Source of the DNA: Planctomycetales bacterium ZRK34
GTDB taxonomy: Bacteria > Planctomycetota > Phycisphaerae > Phycisphaerales > Zrk34
DNA length: 64,000 nucleotides
Assembly: GCA_014873095.1 (NCBI GenBank)
Contig: CP050848.1
Location: 4,523,850-4,587,849, forward strand
Direction: 5' to 3'
Position 1 is the stretch's first letter; every line of letters starts with the position of its first letter. The position numbers and the translations under genes are program-made. This document shows positions 52,583 to 61,210 of the stretch, piece after piece. The notes beneath the pieces are model-generated. The model was given only the letters and a program-made list of their open reading frames with translations. It was not told the DNA's origin and did no database searches.

Positions 52583-54013
52583 CTCCGAAGCCGATCCAAA
52601 CGGGTCGACCAAATCGCGTCCAGACCCGACGGCAGCGCGCTCGCCGGCACGTTCACCAGCCGAACGACGTTCGAGTACAACGCGATGGGTCGTCTGGCTG
52701 TGAGCGAGACGTTCAGCAACGGCTCATCGACGCCGGACACGAGCACGACCTACACCTACGACAATCGCGGCCTGCGCGTCACGGAAACAACTTCCGGCGG
52801 CGGCGGCGAAACCAAGGAATATCTGTTCGACCTGAACAACCCGACCGGCTACGCCCAGGTGCTCGAAGAATATCTCGCCGGTGCACTCAGCAAGACCTTC
52901 ACGCTGGGCCACGATGTCCTCGCCCAGCACGATGCAGCCAACGGCAACCTCACCTTCCTCTACGACGCCCACGGCTCGACCCGCGCCGTCCTCAACACCC
53001 TCGGCGCGATCGTTCAGTCCTACGCCTACACCGCCTACGGCACGATGCTGACCAGCGCCACCCTCACCGGCGCCTCCGCCGCCCTGACCAACATCCTCTA
53101 CAGCGGCGAATGGACCCAGCCCAACGGCCAGCAGTACCTGCGGGCGCGGTTCTATGATCCGAGCAGCGGCCGTTTCAATCGTCTGGATCCATTCGCAGGA
53201 AACACCAGCAATCCGCTGAGCCTCCACAAGTATGTCTATACCCAAGGCAATCCCATCATGGGGATTGATCCGAGTGGTGAGATGAGTATAACGTTCACGC
53301 TTCCAAGTTTGCTCGCGTGGAGTTTTACAGTGGCGTCTCTAGTGGCTGCTGTTGGTGTTCCAGCTTATCATGCTGTTGTGAGCAGTCGGCAGATATTGTT
53401 GCTTAATGAGATTAGAAATAATGCTCGATCAATGGCCGAAGCTGGAATTATTACAATCGAGCAAGAGTTGGAAATTCGCGACAAAGCATATCTCGCTACT
53501 TCTGCATTGCTTGGGAGCGTCGCTAATGCATTCGCAGACATCGCACTTGAACTTGCTAGCAATTTTGCCTATGGCATGTTGTTTTCGTCAGTTGCTGCAG
53601 TTGCATCTGCTTCACTCACTTTAGCAAGCGCGACCCTAACTGATGCAGGGGGCGTCATTATTGCCGTTGCATCCATTCCAGTGAAGCACCACACTATACT
53701 TAAGTCCGCTCTTAAATCTAATGTCAAGCAGGTTTTGTATCGTGTTCCGCTGGGCTTGCATGTGGGACCATTTGGTTTACATTCGCGTCTTGCACGAAGT
53801 CCATTTGGATATCTATTCCCAAGAAGAGGGTGGCCCATGGTGAAAATTCTTGGCGAAGTAGGTCGGCAACAGTGGCTCGACGATCTTGGTGAAGCCTATA
53901 AATGGCTTGAGTTGAACTACCCCGAATACAAGAAAATTGGTGGCGGCATCTATAACACCTATTTGCGAGCAGTTCAAGATATAGGTGGGGTTGCTGGCCT
54001 GAAACCGATCTAG
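52583..54013 (+). CDS. Orphan RHS core with alternative toxin tip 2
   Basis: An in-frame TAG at 52580-52582 bounds the open frame; the first ATG is at 52685, but RHS similarity begins earlier (DGSALAGTFTSRTTFEYNAM). The first 200 residues repeat the giant protein's core (YLFDLNNPTGYAQVLEE, QQYLRARFYDPSSGRFNRLD, GNPIMGIDPSG). The tail of about 245 residues differs entirely from tip 1: long hydrophobic helices, then a basic segment (PFGLHSRLARSPFGYLFPRR). It lacks a signal and probably has no effective start, so it is a displaced tip usable after recombination. The activity of tip 2 is unknown. Confidence 0.8.
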   Translation, partial: LRSRSKRVDQIASRPDGSALAGTFTSRTTFEYNAMGRLAVSETFSNGSSTPDTSTTYTYDNRGLRVTETTSGGGGETKEYLFDLNNPTGYAQVLEEYLAGALSKTFTLGHDVLAQHDAANGNLTFLYDAHGSTRAVLNTLGAIVQSYAYTAYGTMLTSATLTGASAALTNILYSGEWTQPNGQQYLRARFYDPSSGRFNRLDPFAGNTSNPLSLHKYVYTQGNPIMGIDPSGEMSITFTLPSLLAWSFTVASLVAAVGVPAYHAVVSSRQILLLNEIRNNARSMAEAGIITIEQELEIRDKAYLATSALLGSVANAFADIALELASNFAYGMLFSSVAAVASASLTLASATLTDAGGVIIAVASIPVKHHTILKSALKSNVKQVLYRVPLGLHVGPFGLHSRLARSPFGYLFPRRGWPMVKILGEVGRQQWLDDLGEAYKWLELNYPEYKKIGGGIYNTYLRAVQDIGGVAGLKPI

Positions 54014-54027
54014 GAGGGCGATGCCCC

Positions 54028-54921
54028 ATGCTATATCATGTGCATTTGACACTATTGCCAGTAGGCGCGACTTCCGTCGCAGATATTGGACGCGCGCGTG
54101 ATCAACTTCAATTGGATCAATACGTATCGTCAGACGCGTGGCGCATCAATGTTGATGGCCGAATAGAAGGCGTAGGTGTCGATAGGGAGGAATCAAAGAA
54201 GGTTATTGAGAGATTTAAAAGCGATGGCTGGGCAGTATCGATACAGGCGGAGCCGTTTACTAGACTGCCAGATTTAGAAAAGGCTCAATATGTACCCTTA
54301 GCGTGCGAGGGTGAGTATGTGGACTTGGACGACGATTGGAATAATCTCAATCAATATTCTTGGACCAACTATAGCCAATTTATTTATCCTGATTTGGATC
54401 GGGTGCCAAATCCGTATAGAATACGTGGTGATTTATTGCGCAAAAGGCAGCAAATTTATCCTGCAGCAAATGGCATATTGATCATTGAGAGGCAACTTGA
54501 TGCATTATTTCCAGAACTATGGGAATGGTGTGATCATGGCGATGTCGAAGTTTGTAATACTGCACGTGCTTCTGCTGAACTAATCTGGATGAGACCATCG
54601 AGAACTATCGGGCCGTATCGGAATTCTGTGGTTCATAAATCCGTAGCACCTGAGTATCCTCTGGAGGTTCGAAAGAAGAGAGCCGAGGATCCTTTTGAAC
54701 GAGAATTGCTTGCGATAACACGCATGCCGACAGATGCTTATCCAATAGCACGTGTGGGCAATTGGTTTGGCGAAATCATACCGTATGCGAGCATTAATGT
54801 TAGTTGGGATGTAGTTATTTCAGGCAAGATTCATCAAAGGTTGAGGCAGGCCAATATCCGTGGGTTTGTGCCAGCAACAGCACCAATAGTTGAGCGTGAT
54901 CGCGCTGTTCAAAATGATTGA
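54028..54921 (+). CDS. Candidate immunity protein 2 (3' end formed by IS)
   Basis: This 297-residue protein starts 15 bases after the stop of tip 2, with AGGAGG overlapping that stop. It is soluble, AT-rich in coding and has no recognised family; the C-terminal half contains WGEWCDHGDVE-like and WFGEIIPYASINVSWDVVISG segments. The last residues (RAVQND and stop) are encoded by the outer end of the downstream IS, so its original 3' end has been replaced. Position suggests immunity to tip 2. Confidence 0.65.
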   Translation: MLYHVHLTLLPVGATSVADIGRARDQLQLDQYVSSDAWRINVDGRIEGVGVDREESKKVIERFKSDGWAVSIQAEPFTRLPDLEKAQYVPLACEGEYVDLDDDWNNLNQYSWTNYSQFIYPDLDRVPNPYRIRGDLLRKRQQIYPAANGILIIERQLDALFPELWEWCDHGDVEVCNTARASAELIWMRPSRTIGPYRNSVVHKSVAPEYPLEVRKKRAEDPFERELLAITRMPTDAYPIARVGNWFGEIIPYASINVSWDVVISGKIHQRLRQANIRGFVPATAPIVERDRAVQND

Positions 54922-56021
54922 CGCATGATAAGATCGAGCCCGTAGCTCTTTGGGGAAGAAAAGGTGTCAGGAATGCCCTGTAGAAAAGCTCTGATGTTCG
55001 GCGCGTGTTCGGTTGCGCGGTTGGGTCCAAGGCGTTAGATGATGAACGATGAGCCTGACATCCAAGTCGCCACGGAGGGTGACGGCGATGGCCCTGGGGG
55101 TCGGCCGGCGGGTGCTGCCGCGCTACGGTCACCGGTTCTCGCGTCACGACTTCACGCTGCCGCAGTTGTTCGCCGTCCTCGTACTGCGGCAGTTCACACG
55201 CAACGACTATCGCGGCATCGTCGCCATGCTCATCGACTGGCCGACGCTGTGCAGCGACATGCAGCTTGCGAAGGTGCCGCACTTCACCACGCTGCAGAAG
55301 GCCGAGCGACGGCTTCTGCGCGACGCGCTGATCCGCCGCATGCTCGCGCAGACCGTGGCGCTGTTGCATCGTCATCCGGACACATCGCTGGAGACTTCGC
55401 CGCTGATCGCCGAAGCGATCGACACTGCCGCTGCCGACTCGACGGGCTTCGAACTCGACGGCGCCAGCCGATACTTTGTGCGAAGAAAAGCGCGATCGCC
55501 GGGTTTGTATCAAACCACGACCTATCGCCGATTCGCCAAACTCGGCGTCGTGGCCGATTGCGACAACCACCTGATCCTCGGCACCCACGCCACGATGGGC
55601 CCGCGCCCCGATGTCGATCAACTGCTGCCGCTGATGGGCGGCATGTGCGTCAACGCCGTGCCGCAACGGCTGATCGCCGACGCCGGCTACGACTCCGAAC
55701 CCAACCACATCCTGCTGCGCGAATACCTGAACATCACCTCGCTGATCCCCGCCACCGCCGGTCGTCCGACGCTCAAACTGCCGACCGGCAAATGGCGTTA
55801 CCTCATGGCCACCGCCTTCGACGACGAGACCTACGGCCAGCGCTGGCAGGTCGAGACCGTGATGTTCATGCTCAAGCGCCACTTTGGCTCCGCCCTGACA
55901 TCACGAAAGTATCAAACCCGCCGCCGCGAAATGAACCTCCGCGCCGTCACCCACAACCTGATGATCCTCAGATTTGCAGAGCTTTTCTACAGGGCACTCC
56001 CGACCCCTTTTCTTACCCAAG
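54901..56021 (+). mobile_element. IS4-type insertion sequence with one truncated end
   Basis: The element contains a DDE transposase gene between imperfect inverted repeats at 54949-54993 and 55977-56021 (about 40 of 45 bases match; both contain TGCCCTGTAGAAAAGCTCTG or its complement up to minor differences). The left side has a further outer segment of about 45 bases, also present at 52519 and in part at 57483, which is absent on the right. The right end is therefore truncated at its junction with tip fragment 3. Confidence 0.85.
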
Positions 56022-56035
56022 AAAGGCTTCTATGA
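55049..56035 (+). CDS. IS4/IS5-like DDE transposase
   Basis: The 328-residue protein has a DDE_Tnp_1 catalytic domain: first Asp in AADSTGFELDG, second in LIADAGYDSEPN, and Glu in QRWQVETVMFMLKRHFGS. The N-terminus (FTLPQLFAVLVLRQFTRNDYRG) matches the helical region of these transposases. Its last residues are encoded by the right inverted repeat and differ from the decayed copy's end, consistent with loss of the outer end. Overlapping long frames in the other two plus frames and the minus strand are GC-rich shadows. Confidence 0.9.
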   Translation: MSLTSKSPRRVTAMALGVGRRVLPRYGHRFSRHDFTLPQLFAVLVLRQFTRNDYRGIVAMLIDWPTLCSDMQLAKVPHFTTLQKAERRLLRDALIRRMLAQTVALLHRHPDTSLETSPLIAEAIDTAAADSTGFELDGASRYFVRRKARSPGLYQTTTYRRFAKLGVVADCDNHLILGTHATMGPRPDVDQLLPLMGGMCVNAVPQRLIADAGYDSEPNHILLREYLNITSLIPATAGRPTLKLPTGKWRYLMATAFDDETYGQRWQVETVMFMLKRHFGSALTSRKYQTRRREMNLRAVTHNLMILRFAELFYRALPTPFLTQERLL

Positions 56036-56525
56036 GTTGAAACCGATTACGCATAGAGCATCAACGCGACTGGCACTTGCAACATCTCTACAAATGGGGC
56101 GTTATGACTTGGCGTTTGCACGATCAGGAATCGGGAGAGGCAAATCGCCGCTATTCCTTGGAGGTCTCCCCGCAATGACACCGGTTCCTGGCGGTTTTAT
56201 TTTTGACCTTGCAACTTGGTGGAAAGTGACATTTTATGCAGCGATTAGAAGTACTCCTGTTGTTGGAGATGGAAGAGGGCTTATTTATTATTCTCTTGAA
56301 AGGATTGCACTGAACAGGCCGAAACTGCAAACTCAGTCAAGGGTAGTTCGTCAACTTCAGGTTGCTGATTGGATTAAAGATAACATTCGTTTGCCATCGC
56401 TGGCCCCTGTCGTATTGTCAGAATCTACTCTAAGAGCGCAAGAAGCCATAAAAATAAGTGGCCTTGCAATAACTGTTGGTCTTCTCGTCCGATTTAAAAC
56501 GGCCTTGCTATTACGCACGCTGTAG
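56022..56525 (+). pseudogene. Toxin tip fragment 3 (5'-truncated)
   Basis: The frame enters directly from the truncated IS end with no start codon or ribosome-binding site of its own and runs 167 codons to a TAG at 56523. It is AT-rich with hydrophobic helices (LAITVGLLVRFKTALLL) and has no RHS core. Its place, 22 bases before candidate immunity gene 3, identifies it as the remains of a third toxin tail. No domain is recognised. Confidence 0.5.
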
Positions 56526-56547
56526 CCTGCGATACTGTGAGTAACTT

Positions 56548-57471
56548 ATGGATATTGTCTATCATGAGTTTGTCGATTGGGAACCATTGGTCATTCGGCT
56601 TATACCAAAATCTGATTGTCAGGGATTCAGATCCCGAGTCGAAAGGTGGTTGATCGAATGGGCAAATCGTCTTAGGTCTCAGATAGCCGAAGTGTCATCA
56701 TTGGAGATATTTATCTTTCCTTTGGATGCTCACGGTGGTGCTAAAATTGGCATTGAGGGTATTACAGAGAATGCATTGGAAGATCTGCTAGGGTTGATTT
56801 CCGAATATAAGGATGAGATCGCACGTGTGCAAATTGGATATGCTTCAGAAGAAATTAAAGGCAGTGCCGAACGGAGCGATGCTACTCGATTTGTAACTAT
56901 TATAGATAAAACAATCTGGCCACATTCGAATCATGAAGTGCGAGTTGAAGCATTTACTATCGGCAAACGCCCCGTCACGGTTGCGCAGTTTGCTGCTTTT
57001 GCTAAAGAAACTGGATATCGATCGACAAATGAACAGAAGGGCAGCGTAGGAACATACAATAGTAATGATCAGTTAGCTGGTATGGTAGAGGAGGAACGCC
57101 TAACATCTCCGGCATTTTGTGTAAGTTATCTAGATGCTATTGCATATTGTGAATGGACTGGTTGTCGACTTCCAACAGAGGCAGAGTGGCTTGCGGGTTT
57201 TGTTCTTGATTGGAAAGAGTCTGATGAGGATATTTCACAGGATATTTGGGATGAAGTGCGGCGGCGACCTGACGCATTGGAGGATGCGAATCCTGAATGG
57301 ACTGCAGAACATGACACAGTAAAGAATCTCGCGTTAGTCAGATATGGACCACATTATTTATTGGAGCCGGGCTGGGCAGATGTGCCACAACGACTATGGC
57401 ATTCGACTGATTACGCTGATCTGTGCCTCACGTTTCGGGTAGTGGCGCAGAATCCTGTGCCCCGACCATGA
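56548..57471 (+). CDS. Candidate immunity protein 3 with a formylglycine-generating-enzyme-like domain
   Basis: The first 120 residues are an unknown alpha/beta domain. From about 125 the sequence fits the FGE-sulfatase (SUMF1-like) fold: EAFTIGKRPVTVAQFAAFAK, then VSYLDAIAYCEWTGCRLPTE. The C-terminal part that normally holds the RGGSW motif and the two redox cysteines is degenerate (LCLTFRVVAQNP), so formylglycine formation is unlikely. Lying directly after tip fragment 3 and before an IS end, it occupies an immunity position. An unrelated catalytic role cannot be excluded. Confidence 0.7.
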   Translation: MDIVYHEFVDWEPLVIRLIPKSDCQGFRSRVERWLIEWANRLRSQIAEVSSLEIFIFPLDAHGGAKIGIEGITENALEDLLGLISEYKDEIARVQIGYASEEIKGSAERSDATRFVTIIDKTIWPHSNHEVRVEAFTIGKRPVTVAQFAAFAKETGYRSTNEQKGSVGTYNSNDQLAGMVEEERLTSPAFCVSYLDAIAYCEWTGCRLPTEAEWLAGFVLDWKESDEDISQDIWDEVRRRPDALEDANPEWTAEHDTVKNLALVRYGPHYLLEPGWADVPQRLWHSTDYADLCLTFRVVAQNPVPRP

Positions 57472-57482
57472 TCCGATTGGCC

Positions 57483-57850
57483 GCTGTTCAAAATGATTGA
57501 CCCATGATAAATCAGGACAATAGGTAAGAAAAGGGGGCGGGTGTGCTCTGTAGAAAGCCTCTGCGATGATAACAGGATCATGATGTTGTGCGTGACGGCG
57601 AGCAGGAGCAGTTCTCGGGACTGGGTGTGATAGCGGCGGGCGGCCAGGGCGTGGTCGATGTTGCGTTTGATCATGCAGAAGACGGTCTCGACCTGCCAGC
57701 GCTGGCCGAAGTGCAGACGCTTGCGGTTGGTGCGGGTCAGCAAGCGTTGCATGAGGCGGCGGTACTTGCCGGTGGTGGGTTTGTAGTGAGTGTGAGTGCG
57801 GCTGTTGCAGCATGGATGTATGCCACCTCCATTGCGCGTGTCACCCCATA
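57483..57850 (-). pseudogene. Decayed IS copy, transposase C-terminal remnant
   Basis: On the minus strand the sequence encodes a frame-broken C-terminal part of a transposase related to the one at 55049 (YKPTTGKYRRLMQR, GQRWQVETVFCMIKRN). A frameshift follows VTHNIMIL, after which the other frame reads IIAEAFYRAHPPPFL. The terminal 28 bases (57483-57510) match the outer end of the intact IS with one difference. The N-terminal two thirds are missing. Confidence 0.8.
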
Positions 57851-58182
57851 GGCGCGTGTCGCTTGCATAGCCCGCCGCCCGCCTTGGTCGGAACTCGCAG
57901 GTTGGAAGGGTTTGTCGAGAATCCGCGAAAGATCACATATATGATATATGAAATTTTATATATAACATATATGTGATCTTTGATGTGTTGCCTGCTGCGG
58001 TGGCACCGGTGGGGGCAGTGAGGTCGATGCGGTGTATCTTTGCGTCGGTGGGGCTTGTGATTCTGGGGCGACCGATCGCTTGCCGGGGAACATGAGTGAA
58101 CAACTATGGGCAAGGGGGGGGGCGCGCTGCGTTGTAGTGTACGGCTGCGCCGGTGGGTGTGTCTGAATTGGTACGTGGCGAG
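57851..58182. other. Intergenic region containing the second palindrome
   Basis: No gene is evident between the IS remnant and the PQQ-type gene. The palindrome at 57928-57981 is the only clear structure. Confidence 0.55.
57928..57981. repeat. 54-bp AT-rich palindromic element, copy 2
   Basis: The left arm (57928-57949) is identical to that of copy 1. The right arm (57960-57981) differs from perfect complementarity at one base, and the loop is again ten bases. Flanks are unrelated to those of copy 1. It lies about 200 bases beyond the 3' end of the PQQ-type gene. Confidence 0.85.
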
Positions 58183-59490
58183 TTATTCCGCGTCGGGCTG
58201 GGTGATGCACCACAGGGCGTTGTGGGTGCGGAGGATCAGGTCGTCGCCGGCGGGGACGGGGGACGAGTTGGTGACTTCGCCGAGCGTGTTGTGGGCGAGC
58301 ACGTCGAGGCCGGTGGGGGAGGCTTTGAAGATGACGGTTTCGCCGGACTGGCTGAGGGTGTAGATGTTGTCGCCGACGAGCAGGAACGAGCCCCATGATT
58401 TGCCCTGGCCGGGCAGGCGCTGTTTCCAGAGTGTCTTGCCGGTGGCGATGTCGAGGCAGAACACAATGCCGCCGGAGTTGTGGTAATACATGCGGCCGTC
58501 TTTGACGACGCCGGTGCCGATGCCGCCGTTGTGACGAACCTGCTGCCAGAGGCGTTGCGATTCGGTGATGTCGCCCCGGCTGTCGGCAGCGACTTTCACG
58601 GCAATGGTGTTGCCGTAGTACCCGCCCATGGCGATGAGTGTTCCGTCGGCATAAACCGGCGAGGTGTATACCAGCGGGTTCAGTCCGTCACAGTGCCACA
58701 GTCGCTTGCCCGTGGCCGGGTCCAGGGCGATCAGTTGATTCGGGAAGCTCATGATCAGTTCGTCGCGATCGCCGTTGCGGATAGTGATCGGTGTGCTGAA
58801 TGATCCGACGACACCGTCATCACGCCCGCGGAACCCGTCGGAGCGATCCTTGGTATTCCACGCCGGTTCGTCGAAACGCCAGACGGTCTGGCCGGTGCGT
58901 TTGTCGACGGCGATGAGGTAGGCGCCTTCGCCGGGGCCGTGGTACTGAATGCAGAGATCGCCGTGGATCACCGGCGAGGTGGAGTGTCCCCAGATGTGGT
59001 CGATGGGGCCGAGCTCGCGACGCCACTGCTCCTTTCCGTCGAGGTCGTAGCAAACGAGACCGGCCGAGCCGTAGTAGGCGATGACGTGTTGACCGTCGGT
59101 GGTGGGGGAGGCCGAGCAGTAGGGGTTGGCGCGGTGGGAGCGTTCGGGTTTGTCGTAGGTCAGGCCTTGGCGCCAGAGTTCTTTGCCGGTGGCGCGGTCG
59201 AAGCAGATCAGGCCGCGCCAGCGGGTGGGGGAGACCGCCTGCGTGACGAAGATGCGGTTTTGCCAGACGATGGGTGTGGAGTTGCCGGGCTCTGGCAGGT
59301 CGATGCGCCAGCGGACGTGTTTGTCCGCGGACCAGTTCAGCGGGGCCGAGCGGGTGGGCGCGATGCCGTCACCGGCCTCGTTGCCGCGCCACGAGGGCCA
59401 AGGCTCGGCATGGGCGAAGGCGGCGAGGCTCAACATCATTAGAGCGATCGCGATGAGCGTTCGGGCCGACGGATGATGGGGTTGCTGCAT
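58183..59490 (-). CDS. Exported PQQ-type beta-propeller protein
   Basis: A signal peptide (LIAIALMMLSLAAFAHA, about residues 12-28) precedes a seven- or eight-bladed PQQ-like propeller with repeated blade motifs (FDRATGKELWRQ, VDKRTGQTVWRF, LDPATGKRLWHC, LDIATGKTLWKQ). The WPSWRGN start after the signal is typical of a large planctomycete family of such proteins. It lacks the catalytic residues of quinoprotein dehydrogenases, so a binding or scaffold role is likelier than alcohol oxidation. It is monocistronic. Confidence 0.88.
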   Translation of the reverse strand: MQQPHHPSARTLIAIALMMLSLAAFAHAEPWPSWRGNEAGDGIAPTRSAPLNWSADKHVRWRIDLPEPGNSTPIVWQNRIFVTQAVSPTRWRGLICFDRATGKELWRQGLTYDKPERSHRANPYCSASPTTDGQHVIAYYGSAGLVCYDLDGKEQWRRELGPIDHIWGHSTSPVIHGDLCIQYHGPGEGAYLIAVDKRTGQTVWRFDEPAWNTKDRSDGFRGRDDGVVGSFSTPITIRNGDRDELIMSFPNQLIALDPATGKRLWHCDGLNPLVYTSPVYADGTLIAMGGYYGNTIAVKVAADSRGDITESQRLWQQVRHNGGIGTGVVKDGRMYYHNSGGIVFCLDIATGKTLWKQRLPGQGKSWGSFLLVGDNIYTLSQSGETVIFKASPTGLDVLAHNTLGEVTNSSPVPAGDDLILRTHNALWCITQPDAE

Positions 59491-59662
59491 GTGTCGATTA
59501 TAGAGGCGCCGGCCGGGGGCGTCAGATAATCATGGCAAGTGGCGGTGCCAGAATTTGCTTGTGTGCGTGGCTTAGGTCAAGTAAAATAGTGGTTTATTGG
59601 TATGGAGTGATGACACGAGAAAATGGCGTCAACCGACGCCGCAGTTCGAAAGAGGCAGGACT

Positions 59663-61210
59663 ATGAAATCATGGCAAATGGGGGCAATCGCTGCGGCGAT
59701 CGCGGTGACTGTCGGCGGTATGGGCGCTTCTGCAGCCACGCTACCGTCGATGTACGGCGTGGAAGTCTGGCTCGACGCCACCGATGCGACCACGCTCACG
59801 CTCAGCGGTTCCGACGTCACGCAGTGGGATGACAAGTCCGGCAACGGCCACCATGCCACGCCCGCTTCGGGCAGCCCGACGCTCGTGTCCGGCGCGATCG
59901 GTTCGCAGGACGCGGTCCGTTTTAATTTTCAACCGCTGAACCTCGCCGGTGATCTCGGCATCGCCACCAGCGGTGATCGCACCGTCGTGACGGTGATGAA
60001 CTACTCGACGCTGAACAACAACAGCGAGTACTTCGGCACCAATACCGGCAGCATGCTCGACGTCGGCACCTGGATGGGCGCTCAGCGCCTGCGTGTCCGC
60101 AACGGTGGGTCGGAAGTTTATTCGCCGCTGGGCTCGGTGCCGACCAGCGCCGACACCGTGTTGATCGTCAACGGCAACGGCAGCGGCGTCACTGCGACGC
60201 GCAACGGCGCCACCATCATCGACAACCCCTCGACCAGCGCCTTCGGTTACAGCCTCGGCACGGGTGTGCAGGTCGGTGGTGCGAACTTCGTCGGTCGTGA
60301 GTACGTCGGCGATATGGCCGAGATGATCGTTTACGATCGCCAACTCAACAGCTACGAACTCAACGAACTCGGCTACGCCCTGCAGACCAAGTACAACCTC
60401 ACCGGCAGCTTCACCGCTCCGACCACGCCCGTCACCAGCGGGCTGACCGTCTGGCTGGACAGTTCCGACGCGTCGTCGCTGACTGTCAGCAGCGGCGAAG
60501 TCACGCAGTGGAACGACAAGTCGGGTAATGGTCACCATGCCACGCCGCTGAGTAACGGGCCGACTCTCGTGGAAAACGCCCTCAACGGTCGCACGGCCCT
60601 GCAGTTCACCCAAGCCCCAGACGGCCAAGGCAACCCCGGTCAGACGATGCAGCTCGCCGGCAACCTCGGCATCGCCGCCAACCAGCAGCGCACTGTCTTC
60701 ATCGTGCTCAAAACCGATGTGAACGTCGACAACAACCAGTTGTTCGGTCCCAACGGCAGCCAGATGCTCGACCTGGGCACATGGATACCCACCGGGTCGG
60801 CCAATGATCGACTGCGCTTCCGCGATGGCAGCGACAATGTCTTCTCCGCGGAAGGCGACTACCCGCGCGGCATCAGCATCCTTACCGCCATGGGCAGCGC
60901 CACCGATACCGACGCCTGGTTCAACGGTCAGCAGATCGTCGACTCGACGACCGCCGCATTCGAATACGCGCTCGGCACAGGCGTCAAACTCGGCGGCACC
61001 GACTATCCCTCTGCCACCGACCTGCGAAATTTTGAAGGGCTCATCGCCGAAGTGCTGATCTACGATCGGGCCCTGACCGCCGATGAACTCAACGAAGTCG
61101 GATATTACCTTGAGCAGAAGTACCTACTGGACACCGCGTATGTACCCGAGCCCGGCACCTGCGTCATGCTGATGATCGGCGTGGCCGGATTGATGCGCCG
61201 CCGCCGCTGA
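59663..61210 (+). CDS. PEP-CTERM protein with two LamG-like modules
   Basis: The ATG at 59663 is followed by a signal peptide (MGAIAAAIAVTVGGMGASA). Two homologous LamG-like modules of about 230 residues each start with VEVWLDATDATTLTLSGSDV and LTVWLDSSDASSLTVSSGEV, both continuing VTQWxDKSGNGHHATP. The protein ends with VPEPGTCVMLMIGVAGLMRR RR: a PEP motif, a transmembrane helix and arginines, the exosortase sorting signal. It is probably surface-attached or released after processing. Its last 47 bases overlap the convergent permease gene. Confidence 0.92.
   Translation: MKSWQMGAIAAAIAVTVGGMGASAATLPSMYGVEVWLDATDATTLTLSGSDVTQWDDKSGNGHHATPASGSPTLVSGAIGSQDAVRFNFQPLNLAGDLGIATSGDRTVVTVMNYSTLNNNSEYFGTNTGSMLDVGTWMGAQRLRVRNGGSEVYSPLGSVPTSADTVLIVNGNGSGVTATRNGATIIDNPSTSAFGYSLGTGVQVGGANFVGREYVGDMAEMIVYDRQLNSYELNELGYALQTKYNLTGSFTAPTTPVTSGLTVWLDSSDASSLTVSSGEVTQWNDKSGNGHHATPLSNGPTLVENALNGRTALQFTQAPDGQGNPGQTMQLAGNLGIAANQQRTVFIVLKTDVNVDNNQLFGPNGSQMLDLGTWIPTGSANDRLRFRDGSDNVFSAEGDYPRGISILTAMGSATDTDAWFNGQQIVDSTTAAFEYALGTGVKLGGTDYPSATDLRNFEGLIAEVLIYDRALTADELNEVGYYLEQKYLLDTAYVPEPGTCVMLMIGVAGLMRRRR

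Noticed and set aside
54815..55882. 355-codon minus-strand frame across the IS
   Set aside because: Antisense to the transposase, which has intact DDE motifs in the plus frame.
55039..56040. Second long plus-strand frame across the transposase
   Set aside because: Arg/Ala/Pro-rich composition and no motif; the 55049 frame carries the catalytic residues.
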